This document shows, piece by piece, positions 43,742 through 54,513 of a stretch of 64,000 nucleotides of DNA; within the stretch, counting starts at the first letter, position 1, and each line of letters opens with the position of its first letter. Origin of the DNA: Paraphaeosphaeria minitans (taxonomy: Eukaryota > Ascomycota > Dothideomycetes > Pleosporales > Didymosphaeriaceae). The position numbers and the translations under genes were made by a program. The stretch spans positions 4,588,001 to 4,652,000 of the forward strand of contig WJXW01000001.1 of the NCBI GenBank assembly GCA_015832175.1, written 5' to 3'. The notes under the pieces were generated by a model. The model saw only the letters and a list, made by a program, of their open reading frames with translations, did not search any database and had not been told where the DNA came from.

Positions 43742-45774
43742 ATGGGCCTCCGAAGCTGGCTTCGCTCCCACGCAAAGCAGATGCCTGCCAATATGGCGTT
43801 GGGAAAGCTCGATGCCGACGCCGCTCTCAAGGAGAAGCAGATCGTGGAAAGCAAAGCCTCGATTTCAGCGACCACAGTCCGCGCACATACGGACACGGCT
43901 TCCCTCGATGAGAGCTCGGCAGACAGTAAGTCAACACCTCCAGCAGACACGACGTATATTGACTTTGCGGCTCCAGTTCTTCTAGACCCGCACCCATCGA
44001 ACTGCAGCGCTTCTTCTATGGCAAAGACGCAGATTGCAGACAGCATTGCGACGCCGCCGGTTGATGTGTCGCCTGACAACGCCAGTGATATGAGCTTCGT
44101 CATCATCGATGTAAACGACGAAGAAAGTAAGTTTACCCCATTCGTTGGATGAGATACATATTGACTCTTAATCCGCAGCTGCTCTAGATCCGGCACGTCG
44201 CCTCAATTCCAGCGCGGAGCTTTCAACAGAAGAGCAAATGGCAGACAGCAATCCGACATCGGCAGCCGATATATTGCTTGACGATGGCAACATCGCGTCG
44301 CACCCACTCAGCTACAGCGACGCTACTTTGGTGGATCAACAAACAGTAGACAGCGATACGGCTCCTTCGGAGGATTTCTTGCTCGATAGCGGCAGCGTAT
44401 GGAGCTTCGAGATCATCGACGAAGAGTACGTTACGAAGCATGGACTGACTGCGCCGAACGAGGCGCATGCTGATGCACCAGCTCCTTCGGTATCGGAAGT
44501 ACCTCTCACCGAATACAATCACGTTGACAAGGACGCCGGTGAGACCAAAGGTGTCGCTGAAGACGCGGAAGAGTCTGCCGAAGAGGATGAGGTTGACGGC
44601 CCACCTCTTCTCTCCAACGATACCTCTACAGCAGACAACAAGCGCGTCACCGACGATGCCGTCTTGCCATCAGACATTGACTCAAATCCAGATCCTCCCA
44701 ACGGAGCCTCAAATGAGGTTTGGGGATTCGATGATAAAGAGATCCCGCTGAAAGAAGATGCCGATACGTTCATCATCCCGAGGCTAAAATACCCCTCAGA
44801 ACGAAACGGCGCGCTGAAGGACGAATTGGCTGCAGCAGTCCGTACACCTGTGGCTACTGCCGCGCGGGCCGGTGGTGCTGCGAAGCAAATGGCGGAAGCC
44901 GTGCTGGCACCACGCGCGTTGAAGCGCGCATTCGACAATGTGAAGGGTACTGTGGCGGACGGCGTCGCCAACTACTTGAACGCCGTGACAGCGGGTTACG
45001 ATGTCCCGGAGATTGCGGGCTGCATAATCGAGCCTATCATCGCAATCAAAGACAGGATGCCCACGCAAGAGGTGACGGACAAGCTTGTAGACCAGGCCAC
45101 TGATAAGGCCCAAGCCTTGTTCGGGATGGGCAAAATGCGCCGGTTTGCGAAGACGGATCCCTTGAACGCCAGCGGCATGGCATATATGGTAGATGCATAT
45201 CGAGTCTTTGCTCATGAGATGTGCCGGGAGGCGCTACAAGCGTTGGTCGATGATGGCATCTGCCACAAATGGCAGATCAATGGGGACCGGCCGATTCTAA
45301 AGTGTCGATGCCTTCTTGAGCAGGCTTTGGTAAGTCCTTCTGCGATATTCAGACCAACTCGGGGCTGACCTAGTGGTACAGGCGACTTTCTACCTTCAAC
45401 ACAAACAGAACATGCAACCTGAAGAGCTCATGGCCGCAGTACCCTCCTGGTTTGTCGATAAGAAGAACGGCTGCTTCACCCTGAAGCTGTTCGCCATGTG
45501 GAAGGTATATGACGATCCTGACGTTGGATCGCGCAGCGAGTTCCTTGCGACCAACTTTACGCTTCCGGAAGCACTCTGCAAGATGTCGACTGCGAGCGTT
45601 TGTGCTGACCCGGCTCCGATGACCAAGAAAAAGGGCGAGGGAGAGCCTGATGATGGGATCGAGGATGCCGATGTTATCTTGCATGATGTTGAAGACAGCG
45701 ATCGTACCGACGAGAATGAAGATGATGGGGTGGTCTGGCTGGATGATGAGGACAGCGAAGGAGACGACGAGTGA
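43742..45774 (+). CDS. Acidic hypothetical protein with degenerate internal repeats
   Basis: Exons 43742-44126, 44179-45329 and 45382-45774 give 642 aa, with GTAAGT donors at both introns. I do not recognise the family. The first 350 residues are acidic and low-complexity, with repeats in which Q..DS is followed by a Leu/Asp-rich stretch and SFxIID (SFVIIDVNDEE and WSFEIIDEE). The second half looks folded: KDELAAAVRTPVATAARAGG, AFDNVKGTVADGVANYL, DVPEIAGCIIEPIIAIKDRM, and after the last splice a segment with VPSWFVDKKNGCFTLKLFAM. The C-terminus is again strongly acidic (Asp/Glu-rich, ending GDDE). There is no signal peptide or membrane segment; a cytosolic or nuclear protein is inferred. Confidence 0.72.
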
Positions 45775-46408
45775 CGGCCTCCCTTCTCCGCGTCGCCACA
45801 ACAATCGTTCATCACAACTTCGCACCACCTAGCACGCAAAAACCCCTGCACACGTCCTCACCGGCTCCTATGCTCTTCTCGACCACTCCAGCGGCGCATG
45901 GGACCATCTTCTCCATGCTGATTGATTTCAATAGCGGCACGGTATAGACCGGACCAAGAATAGATAAAAGTGTTTTTTTTTGGCAGGAGCGAATCTAATG
46001 CGGCTTGATGTAGGTACCGGTACCTATGGCAATCGTTTCGTGGTCTGTCCCCTCATGCTTCTGAATTGAGTTCTCCTCTTCCGCATCCATCTGGATCAAC
46101 GTGTGACGGCATACAGCTTTTCGAATGTTAAGAGGATGACACAATCCTTTCCTCGCTTGTTGTGCATGATTCGGACAAGGTGAGGTGAAGGAAGTGGGGT
46201 CGCCAGCACAGACCCTGGGGCTGCGGCTCTGCGCCAAGTCGCACTGACGCGACGTGTGCGTGCAGGGATGTTTGTTTGGGGACGGACCTCCGCTCCTTCC
46301 AGTCGGTGATCTCATTGTTTACCGCCCAAATTCGACATTTCACACCACCCGAATGCTCGAGGGGCATACACTCCGGCTACGCTTACGACCGCTAGCCCTT
46401 CTACGCCA
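45775..46408. other. Intergenic, nothing recognised
   Basis: About 630 bp between two plus-strand genes. It holds a T10 run near 45,973 and a GGTACCGGTACC palindromic word at 46,014-46,025. No gene is supported. Confidence 0.5.
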
Positions 46409-49400
46409 ATGCATGCGGCCGCCTCCTCTGTAGCGGACTATGCGCGCAGGCACCACCATATCTTTGTGCCGCTACTCTTCGTCGTCTTCACTGCAACCGC
46501 GAACGTTCATGGTCCAGTGCAGCACCAGCTGCTCATAACCTCCGTGTCTTGGCTCGCCGTATGCATACTCACGCTCATTTGGGCCGGCATCAGATCATCA
46601 GATGGGACCAAGAGAAGGACCGGTTGGTTGGCAGGTGGCTTTCTGGCCCTGTCACAGATATGCGAGAGGGCAGCATGCGACAAGGAGGGCATAGGGTCGA
46701 ACAAGGTACATTTGGTGCGCATTATAGATACGCAGATACTGACAAGGCCTAGGGACTGCTTCCTTTGCTAGTCGTCCTCTTGTCTGACACCGACGCACTC
46801 TCAATGCACCTTGCATTGCCAACCCATGCTTCACCGACCAGCTCTTCCAAAGAAAGCGCTCTGACTACGGAACAGCACATCCAATCGCCATCTTTCCGAC
46901 TCCTCGCTATGATCACACTCTCTGCAAGCCTCATTTTGTCTACGGGCTTCACTGCATCTCCCACGTTCGCTCTCGGTGTCAGCAGCGTCATATTCGCTGC
47001 CGTTGGCTTCGTGCTGTTTGAACAAGCTTTGAGGACGTCGAGCCACGGCGGAACGTTCTACAAGTCACCACACATCTCCTCCAACGGCAGTCCCCCACGC
47101 GCTGGCACAAAGGATGGATGTGCCAAGAAACAGCAGCTCGCTGTGCTGAGAGATGTAGCTTTGGCCATGGCCTTGGGCTGCGGTTTGGCGGCTTACCTGA
47201 TGGAGCCTCAGTTGACTTTGTCCACCATCTCGTGGGAGCCCGTCTACCGGTTTGGAGGCGGTTCAGTGAAGACAGTCCGGCATTACAAAGCAGTACAGCT
47301 CGTCCTGGTTCTCATTCCTATCAATACTCTTGTCAACGGCATGACGTTTCTCATAGTACGTCTGCTTGTTTCTTGTCCTTGGCAGAAGCATGCCCCTGCT
47401 CCTACCTTTTGTCCAACCAATCGCTGTTTTTGACTCTTTTGCTAATCATGGCCAACAGCTTTCGCGTCAAAGCGCCGTACATACTTCTTGCCTTTACGTT
47501 TTCGCATATATTTGCTCTAGGTTGCGCCTAAGTGCAACCATTTCTGGCGTCTGGTTCATGCTTATTTACGGTGTCTCGGCCCTCACTCTTCTTAATAGTA
47601 GTTTTCCGTTTTCTTCGATCATCGATGTTCGATATTCTGTACGACTTAGGCGAGGCCTGCTCTGTGTTACAGCGTTGTCGGTTGCTTTCTTCTTCCTGCA
47701 AAATACCCTCACGGCGCGACATGGCCTTCCCCAGGGCAATCTCGTCCCTCTTCATACGTCATCGCCTGTGTCTCCTTATGGCCCAGTTCAGATTGACATG
47801 ACTAAAGGACACCCCGCTGCACAGCTGATCGAATCCGCCGAGAAAGACTTTAGAGATCTACTCAACAAGCAATCAAAAACTCTAATGGAAGCAGTAGTCG
47901 AGTATCGTCGACGTAACGGGATTTCACCACCGCCACATTTCGACAAATGGTATGAATTCGCAACACGGAATGGTGTTGTGCTTATTGATGAGTTTGATAC
48001 TATAACAGACTCACTACTCCCGTACTGGAGCCTGAAACCTTTCACAATCCGGTCGCGGATCCGGAACGCCCTTGGCAACGAAGATAGTGCATTGATCGCT
48101 ATCCTCATACGAGACGGCAGCATAGCCAAAGCAGAGGGTAATCCGGAATGGCAGCGGAATGCTACTGCAGGAATGATGGAGAAGTTCGTGCAGTACCTCC
48201 CAGACATGGATCTGGGTTTCAATATCCACGACGAACCACGGGTTGCAGTACCAAACGATCATCTCTCAGCAATGGTGGCGAAGGCGCAACAGGTGTTATC
48301 CACTCTCGCAAAAAATAGCCTCACCAAGAACACATTCTCTAAGCGCCCATCAGATGTCAACAACGGGCATAGAATCGAAGAAGTGAGCTACAGTCGCTTC
48401 AACAGGTTTGCCCACCAGCAGACATGGACTCACTCACGCCTGTCCTGCCCGGCGCAGAGTCAAGCACAGCAATTCGAGGACCAGGTTCCAGATAATCTGA
48501 CCGCATACGCCGCTGGTCCTTTGAACTATGTACTCAACCAATCCGCTTTCACTGACATCTGCAACTCGCCATCTTTTTCGGGATCATATGGTTTCTTCGA
48601 GCGTCCAAATTCATTCAGCATTGTCCATGAACTGACACCTATTTTTTCGCAGTCAAAGATTTCAAGCTTTCAAGATATATTGTACCCAAGCCCGTGGTAC
48701 TGGTTTGGCAAGGTGGGCTACGACGACTGGCACGACACCATATGGGAGAACAAAACGAACAGTCTCTACTGGCGCGGCTCTACCACAGGTGGTTTCAGTC
48801 GAAAAGGGGGCTGGCGACGTCAGCATCGTCAGCGCATTGTTCGCCGCCTCAATGCTCTCGATAAAACCAATATCTCTGTTCCTATCGACAGCTCGGAAAG
48901 CACGTCTCTAACAACAGCGCACGGAATCCAAGAGATCGATCGCACACTCTACAGATCCCTTGTGGACGTTAAGTTCAGTCACATTGGACAATGTGACCCA
49001 GGAGACTGCGATGCGCAGAGGGAATTTTTCTTCGTCGCCGACCACGCCGATGGCCAAGATGCCTGGTTCTACAAGCACCTCCTCGACATGGACGGCAATG
49101 CTTTCTCCGGTCGCTTTTACTCGTTCCTTAAGTCCCGTAGCTTGACGTACAAGATGGCGGTGTTCCGCGAGTGGCACAACGAGTGGCTCAAGCCGTGGGT
49201 ACACTATATTCCGTTTAGCCTCATCGGAGACGAGCACTTCGATCTAGTGCGGTGGTTTTCCGGCGAGGATGTCAGGCAGGGAGAAAGCGATGCCAAAAAG
49301 GAAGCCGACAAGGGTGGAAACGGCGACAGTTTGGGCGAGAAGAAGGCAAGAGAGATTGCGGAGAGAAGTACGCAGTGGTCGGGCAAAGCGCTGCGTAATG

Positions 49401-49492
49401 TCGATTTTGAAGTGTGGATGTTCCGACTACTGCTTGAGTATGGACGTGTTATTGATGATGATAGGGAGAATATCGGGTACCCGGGGCCGTAG
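46409..49492 (+). CDS. GT90/CAP10-type glycosyltransferase with membrane N-terminus
   Basis: Exons 46409-46705, 46753-47355 and 47459-49492 splice in phase 0 to 977 aa. The first 400 residues contain about eight to ten hydrophobic segments, such as IFVPLLFVVFTATANV, LLITSVSWLAVCILTLIWAG, FALGVSSVIFAAVGFVLFEQ and LVLVLIPINTLVNGMTFLI. The C-terminal half is a CAP10/CAP59-like domain (CAZy GT90): PHFDKWYEFA, the stem of the family, then LYWRGSTTGGFSRKGGW (about residue 735), DHADGQDAWFYKHLLDMDGNAFSGRFYSFL-type nucleotide-sugar region and EWLKPWVHYIP. In Cryptococcus, related enzymes are beta-1,2-xylosyltransferases for capsule and glycolipids; here the sugar and acceptor are unknown. A Golgi location is expected. 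The ORF is complete. Confidence 0.88.
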
Positions 49493-51045
49493 ATACGATC
49501 GTGGAACCACCTGGCGTTTTGGGTGAATACGGTACACTAGAAGATATTAATGATTGAACGATATTTGGCGCATACGGTATCGAGGTATGTGTTCTATAGA
49601 CGCATTCTTGACGTTTGGAGTAGTACGTGGCGCCTTTAGTGCCTTCTTTTGGGTAGGTAGGCGCATGAACTTAAAATGCCGGGTCCCAGAAGCTTTAAGG
49701 CGCTTCCTACTACTTAAATCAGTTCTCTCACTTTTAAACATCCTCACTACTAAGGCCCTTTGACGAAGAAACGCGATAATGACTTATTCAAGGACACCCT
49801 GGTCTTCGCGCCATATTTCTATTCGCTCAAGTCAAGGACGAAGTTCCACGAGATATAGAGACGGAAAGCGGTGACCGGTCATGTCGGCTGTCGCAACCTA
49901 GATTGCCACATAATTAGAAAGTGGTATAAATATGCCACTTCCCACATAGGGCGACATGACGTTTTCTTCGCTCGTCCTTGATATCGACATCGGCCGATGT
50001 CAATGACCACGAGAAAGGTGCCTTTGGGAGCTGGCCCGCGGACACTTCCTCCGGGGCAGTTGACAAACTTCTCAAGCGAAATGCAGACCCAGATCTTCTT
50101 CACGGTTCCTTTACGGGCATAAGCAGTGCGAAAAAGCCAGGGTCGGGTACGGCGGTGAGTAAAAAACTGGTTATGTACATGAAGAGCTCGGGAATCTTCG
50201 GAGGGGCTTACCGGTGGAATTAAAGTTTAGAATCTTCGGATACATTCTAGACTTCTAGGATGAACGCGAGAAACGCCGGAGGCCGACTTGCGTTATGCCG
50301 TGGGTGGACAAGCTGAAGTTCGAGTATCACATGTAGAAGCAATTAACTCATGCAATACTGCTCTGAGACATTTAGATTTGCGCGTAAGATCAACCCCATA
50401 CAATCATAATTCTTGGGGGACCTCGATTAATAAAGTTTTTCGTACTTAGAACGAACCATTGTCACGGCAACCTGGTCCTTCTCTTTGTAGATTCGCCGTT
50501 GTTAAAAACAGCTTCCGGCTCGCGAACTTGGCTCGGTATGTAAAAGTCGCCCGCCAAGTTAACCCTAGATCGTGCATCTATCTTGTAAACTGTGTTTTGG
50601 GATATCTTCTTTACCTACATGCGGCTTGTCAACTTTTCGTACTGGGACAGGGTTTCAGGACCAGGCCGCTTGCCTTATAGCCCAGACTGATGCTCCAGTG
50701 CCACATGTACGTGACAGGTAGGATGTGCAGGTATATATACTGTAGTATTGTTTTTGCATAGTAATGGAGGGGGTGCCAGCTACTTAGAGTGCATATATCC
50801 CGCTGGACTCTTGCTGGGCGTTCCTGCCACATCAGGTGTAAGACCAAACATGTCACCTCGATCTAGAAAGTGCTTCACTGACACCGACGTGTCATTTGGC
50901 CGCCTCTTGGACCGTGCGCTCAACCCGACAACTGCTTTCATACCATAAAAGGCGCGCCTTCCCCGAGCACCAGGCAAACAACGACTTTGACCACTTCGAC
51001 GCTTCACTGGCAGTACCGCTGCTGCTCGACCGCCGCTCGATCGCC
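49493..51045. other. Gene-poor stretch, 1.6 kb, AT-richer
   Basis: No intact gene is supported. Base composition is visibly more AT-rich than around it, with many stop codons. A short plus-strand frame at 49,978-50,223 (81 aa) and a basic peptide at about 50,261-50,335 (REKRRRPTC...WVDKLKFEYHM) look protein-like and may be decayed remnants. A CATAAAAG at 50,943-50,950 lies about 100 bp before the F-box-like relic. Confidence 0.5.
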
Positions 51046-51942
51046 ATGGCTAGCGAGCACACCTCGTTCTTGCATGGTTACAATTCCCTGCCCGACGAAT
51101 TGAAGCTCAGGGTCTTTGGTCACGCCCTGCGTCAGAATCAGTCTGTTGACCGGAAGAAAGCTCAAGGCCTCCTGGACGGTCGCGTTCAGCCACTCTTCTC
51201 ACCCAAGTTCAAGGATGCTGGTAGGTCATAATGGAAAGGTACAGCACTCATGAAAATACTAACACCATGCGCTACAGCAATAGCAAAGGAAGCTTTCTAG
51301 GCAAGCAATACCTTTCTCGTCGAGACATTGAGCACCGACCAATGTAAGGCTGTCATGATCCCGCCTGCGCGCTTCCGCCGCTTCATCCGCAATCTCCACC
51401 TCTACACCCTCCTCTTGGACGACGCGTGGGAGATGTTATCAACTTTTCGCATCAATATTCTGTTCGGAGAAATCCACCACCTCGTCTTCAGCATCGACTG
51501 CCGGTGGACGCTGTCTGACCAGGAATGTTCCTGTCCTCGTAACGGCAAAGCCATCTACGGCAAAGCCATCTACGGCATGCGCATGCCACGAGGCGATTGC
51601 ATGAGCTGTCAACTTCCATATCTCGATTACTTCTTGGAAGCGGATATCGCGGCGGTGAAATTCGAGGCGCACAAATTTGAGGTCGAGTTCATTCCGGTCT
51701 TCTTTCCCAATGTTATACTCAAGCAAATGTCAGGCGTTGCTGCAGCACAAGTGAATGCCAAGCTTGAAGAGGTTGAAAAAAAGGTGTTCGCCCTGATTGG
51801 CCTTGCGAACGCCGGAGCCGGTATTGAGGAATCACTGTATTTGTGGGTCGACAGCCGTATCGTAAAAAGTTTGAGCATGCGAAGCTACTGGGGTTACGGT
51901 CCTGCTCCGTGCAATCGCAGAACTCAAAAGGTTCGAGGTTGA
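51046..51942 (+). pseudogene. F-box-like protein with in-frame stop
   Basis: Exon 1 (51046-51220) begins with YNSLPDELKLRVFGHAL, an F-box-like opening seen in many ascomycete proteins. A 57-nt intron (GTAGGT donor, CTACAG acceptor) leads to exon 2 at 51,278. Seven codons later a TAG stop at 51,298-51,300 interrupts AIAKEAF/ASNTFLVETL, exactly where relatives have an aromatic residue. The same frame is then open for 214 codons to 51,942, with FRRFIRNLHLYTLLLDDAWE and IHHLVFSIDCRW. A six-residue duplication (GKAIYGKAIYG) is present. A single nonsense change, a sequencing error or unusual splicing could explain it. Intact relatives would be substrate adaptors of SCF ubiquitin ligases, which is family knowledge only. 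Confidence 0.62.
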
Positions 51943-52263
51943 ACATCGTCTGACGGGTATCATCAGTTGGTTTCCTCGACATTGAAGGAAGTCAAGCGTT
52001 CCTTATCATTGGCCAGATATCTATCTGTGTCTTTGAAAGATTTGTCAGGGAGGCGGGCTGATTTGTGGAAATCGTTTCAGGTATGGGGTTCTCAGGCGGA
52101 CATGAATGACGAGCCCAGCCACAAAGTAATGGGGACATGATAGCACAATGAATGAGTTGGGTATGAATGGGATATCTAAGAGTTACAAATAACTAACACG
52201 GAATGACGTGACGTCTTCCACACTTTCCCTTGAACAACAGCAACGTCAGACGCTACTCCTTCA
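51943..52263. other. Convergent intergenic region
   Basis: About 320 bp between the F-box-like relic (+) and the FAD monooxygenase stop codon (-). Nothing is recognised. Confidence 0.5.
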
Positions 52264-53550
52264 CTACCATCCATACTCCGGCAACTTCCACTCCTCTTTC
52301 TCATTCCTGCTCATTATCCACGTCACTAACTGCTGAAACCTCAACGCCGCAAATAACCCCACAATAGTATGTAATACCCAATTGCCCCACGCACTCTGCG
52401 GATTCGCGAGCTGCGGAAACAACGCAAAGTCCACATTCTGCGTCTTGACATACGGCATGTACTCCCTCTCGTAGCTCTGCAACGCTTGCGGCACCTGCTC
52501 CGAGGATGTAACCTTTGACAGCTCGCCTGCAATGCAGTACGCGCCGGCCATCGCGAGACTGGTTCCGATGCCCATGGTCGCGAACGCCGCGTCGCCCAGC
52601 GTTACACACCGACCCTTTGCCCACTGCGGCGTGCGGACCTGGCACCAGTGCGTCATGTAGAAGTCGTCTGCTGCGTCGAGCCCGTCCATGAAGCGCTTCA
52701 CCTGCCACGTGCACACGGAGCTCTCGAACCGCTGGCGCAGATACTGCTTCTGCTGTGCGACATCCGCGTGCACGATGGCCTCGAGGTCCGGGTTGCGCTC
52801 CTTCTTCGCGTTACAGATGCTTAGGTACACGCCCATGGTCTTCCCGCTGCGGTGCGGGCGGAGGTGGATAGCGAGGCCCGGCGGGAAGGTGGCCCAGTGC
52901 CAGAGCTGGTCGTCGCCGGGGATGCGGGGAATGGAGTAGAAGCCGAGATAGAGGCCGGAGGGGAAGACGTGCGCGCTGTTGTCTTCTTTGCCGAAGATGA
53001 AGCCCCGCGTGGGCGAGCCGATGCCGTCGGCTGCGACGACGACGTCGTAGCGCTGGTCTTCGAGCTTGCCGCGGGCGAACTGGACGTCGACCCCTGTGCC
53101 GTCCGCGCGGTTCTCCATGGATTTGATGGTCTCACCGTAGACAACTTGAACATGTGCACCCTTCTCTTTTGACTCCTTGACGCCGTCCAGCAGCAGTTCG
53201 GTCAGCTCGCCGCGGAGGATCTCGTACTCGCTCGTCGCGCTTTGGGCTTTGGCGTCGCCTGATGCAGGGAGATATGCGGCAGTCTTGCCCTTGCCGTTCT
53301 TGAAAGCGAGGCCTTCTTCTGTGGTATGTCTGGCCTTGATTTCTTGCTCCCAGCCAAGCTTCTTGATCATGTCAACAGCGGGTCCACGGATATCGATCGA
53401 TTGGCCTGTTATGCGCGGTACTGGAGAGCGCTCGATGAGTGTGATAATCGGCTGCATTTGAAACCCTGGCTGGCGGGCAAGCAGGAGGGCCAGCGAGGCC
53501 CCAGCAACACCCGCACCGGATATGAGAATGTTCAATGGTCGTTCGGACAT
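52264..53550 (-). CDS. FAD-dependent monooxygenase
   Basis: A single exon of 428 aa from the ATG at 53,548-53,550. The frame extends 47 codons upstream but begins with TTG and lacks family features. The FAD-binding Rossmann motif ISGAGVAGASLALLLAR is at the start (GxGxxG at residues 12-17). VVVAADGIGSPTR is the DG motif in the middle, and CVTLGDAAFATMGIGTSLAMAGAYCIAGEL is the GD motif near residue 340. This is the PF01494-type group that includes aromatic hydroxylases and TetX-like enzymes; the substrate is unknown. A C-terminal hydrophobic stretch (NWVLHTIVGLFAALRF) may associate with membranes. It has no biosynthetic neighbours. Confidence 0.9.
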   Translation of the reverse strand: MSERPLNILISGAGVAGASLALLLARQPGFQMQPIITLIERSPVPRITGQSIDIRGPAVDMIKKLGWEQEIKARHTTEEGLAFKNGKGKTAAYLPASGDAKAQSATSEYEILRGELTELLLDGVKESKEKGAHVQVVYGETIKSMENRADGTGVDVQFARGKLEDQRYDVVVAADGIGSPTRGFIFGKEDNSAHVFPSGLYLGFYSIPRIPGDDQLWHWATFPPGLAIHLRPHRSGKTMGVYLSICNAKKERNPDLEAIVHADVAQQKQYLRQRFESSVCTWQVKRFMDGLDAADDFYMTHWCQVRTPQWAKGRCVTLGDAAFATMGIGTSLAMAGAYCIAGELSKVTSSEQVPQALQSYEREYMPYVKTQNVDFALFPQLANPQSAWGNWVLHTIVGLFAALRFQQLVTWIMSRNEKEEWKLPEYGW

Positions 53551-54513
53551 TCTGGTAATGGACTGCAACTTCTCTCCTCCAAAAAAAAAACTCTTTGTGT
53601 AAGTAATGTCTGACTGGAAGGAATACCGATGCGTGTTTATCAACGTCCTACGAGTGCTTGTATGCAACTTCCAACCTCCGATCGGTACCAACTAACCGCC
53701 GAGCCTCAGCCTAGACACCATTGCAAGTCCTTCGGCGAACGCCGGCGTAGTATCTAGGTAAGGTCCGCTCCCCAGCTTCGCACTTTGTCGCTTGAGCAGC
53801 GTCCAGTGACATCATCCACTAGTTGCGTGTATCGACTGCGGGTTGAACATCGTGGGCGCCTAGAGTAGTGCCGATCGGGCGACAGCGCAGCAGGGTTTGC
53901 GTGTGCTGTGCTACACTTTCTGTAGATAGATAGCCTACATCCGTGGCTTGATCTGGAGCGCGCGAAGAGAAATCGGAATCGGCGTCGCTCGAGGAGGTGA
54001 AAGCGGCGGGCCGGTCGCCCGACTACCCATCCTGGTATGAGTGCTAAGAGCTCATTGGCCATCGGCCAATTTTGGCCGTCTTCAAGTCATGTCACTCCAA
54101 GATCAAGATGGGATTCTTCCGTGCATTGCTCGAGGAAGAGAAGTATTGTTAGGCTTCTGCTGCCGAGACGGAAAGACCCGTCTACCAGCCATACCGTTGT
54201 TATCAATCAGCTCATTCTCCTGCATTGTCTTGTTGCGACAGTCTTGTTTAAGAGTAAGGTCGTATGGGTACTTGGTAACTATTCCACAAACAATGATCCT
54301 AGTCAAAGCATGTCTCCGAGGCAATGGCATTGCAGCGGGTAGATGCATGGATAGTCGTTCCCAGCAAAGTAAGTGTCTTTCAGGGGAAAAAGAAGGCTTG
54401 AGTTCAGATGTGAGCTCGTCAGCATCCTGTGTACAGCGAGCTCGGAGATGCGTATTTCAGTACCAAGACTATGGTACAATGAATCCAGTTCACTCCCTCA
54501 GTGCGAAACTGCT
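53551..54513. other. Intergenic, nothing recognised
   Basis: About 960 bp upstream of the FAD monooxygenase and downstream of the AIM18-like gene. An A10 run lies near 53,581. No exon is supported. Confidence 0.5.
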
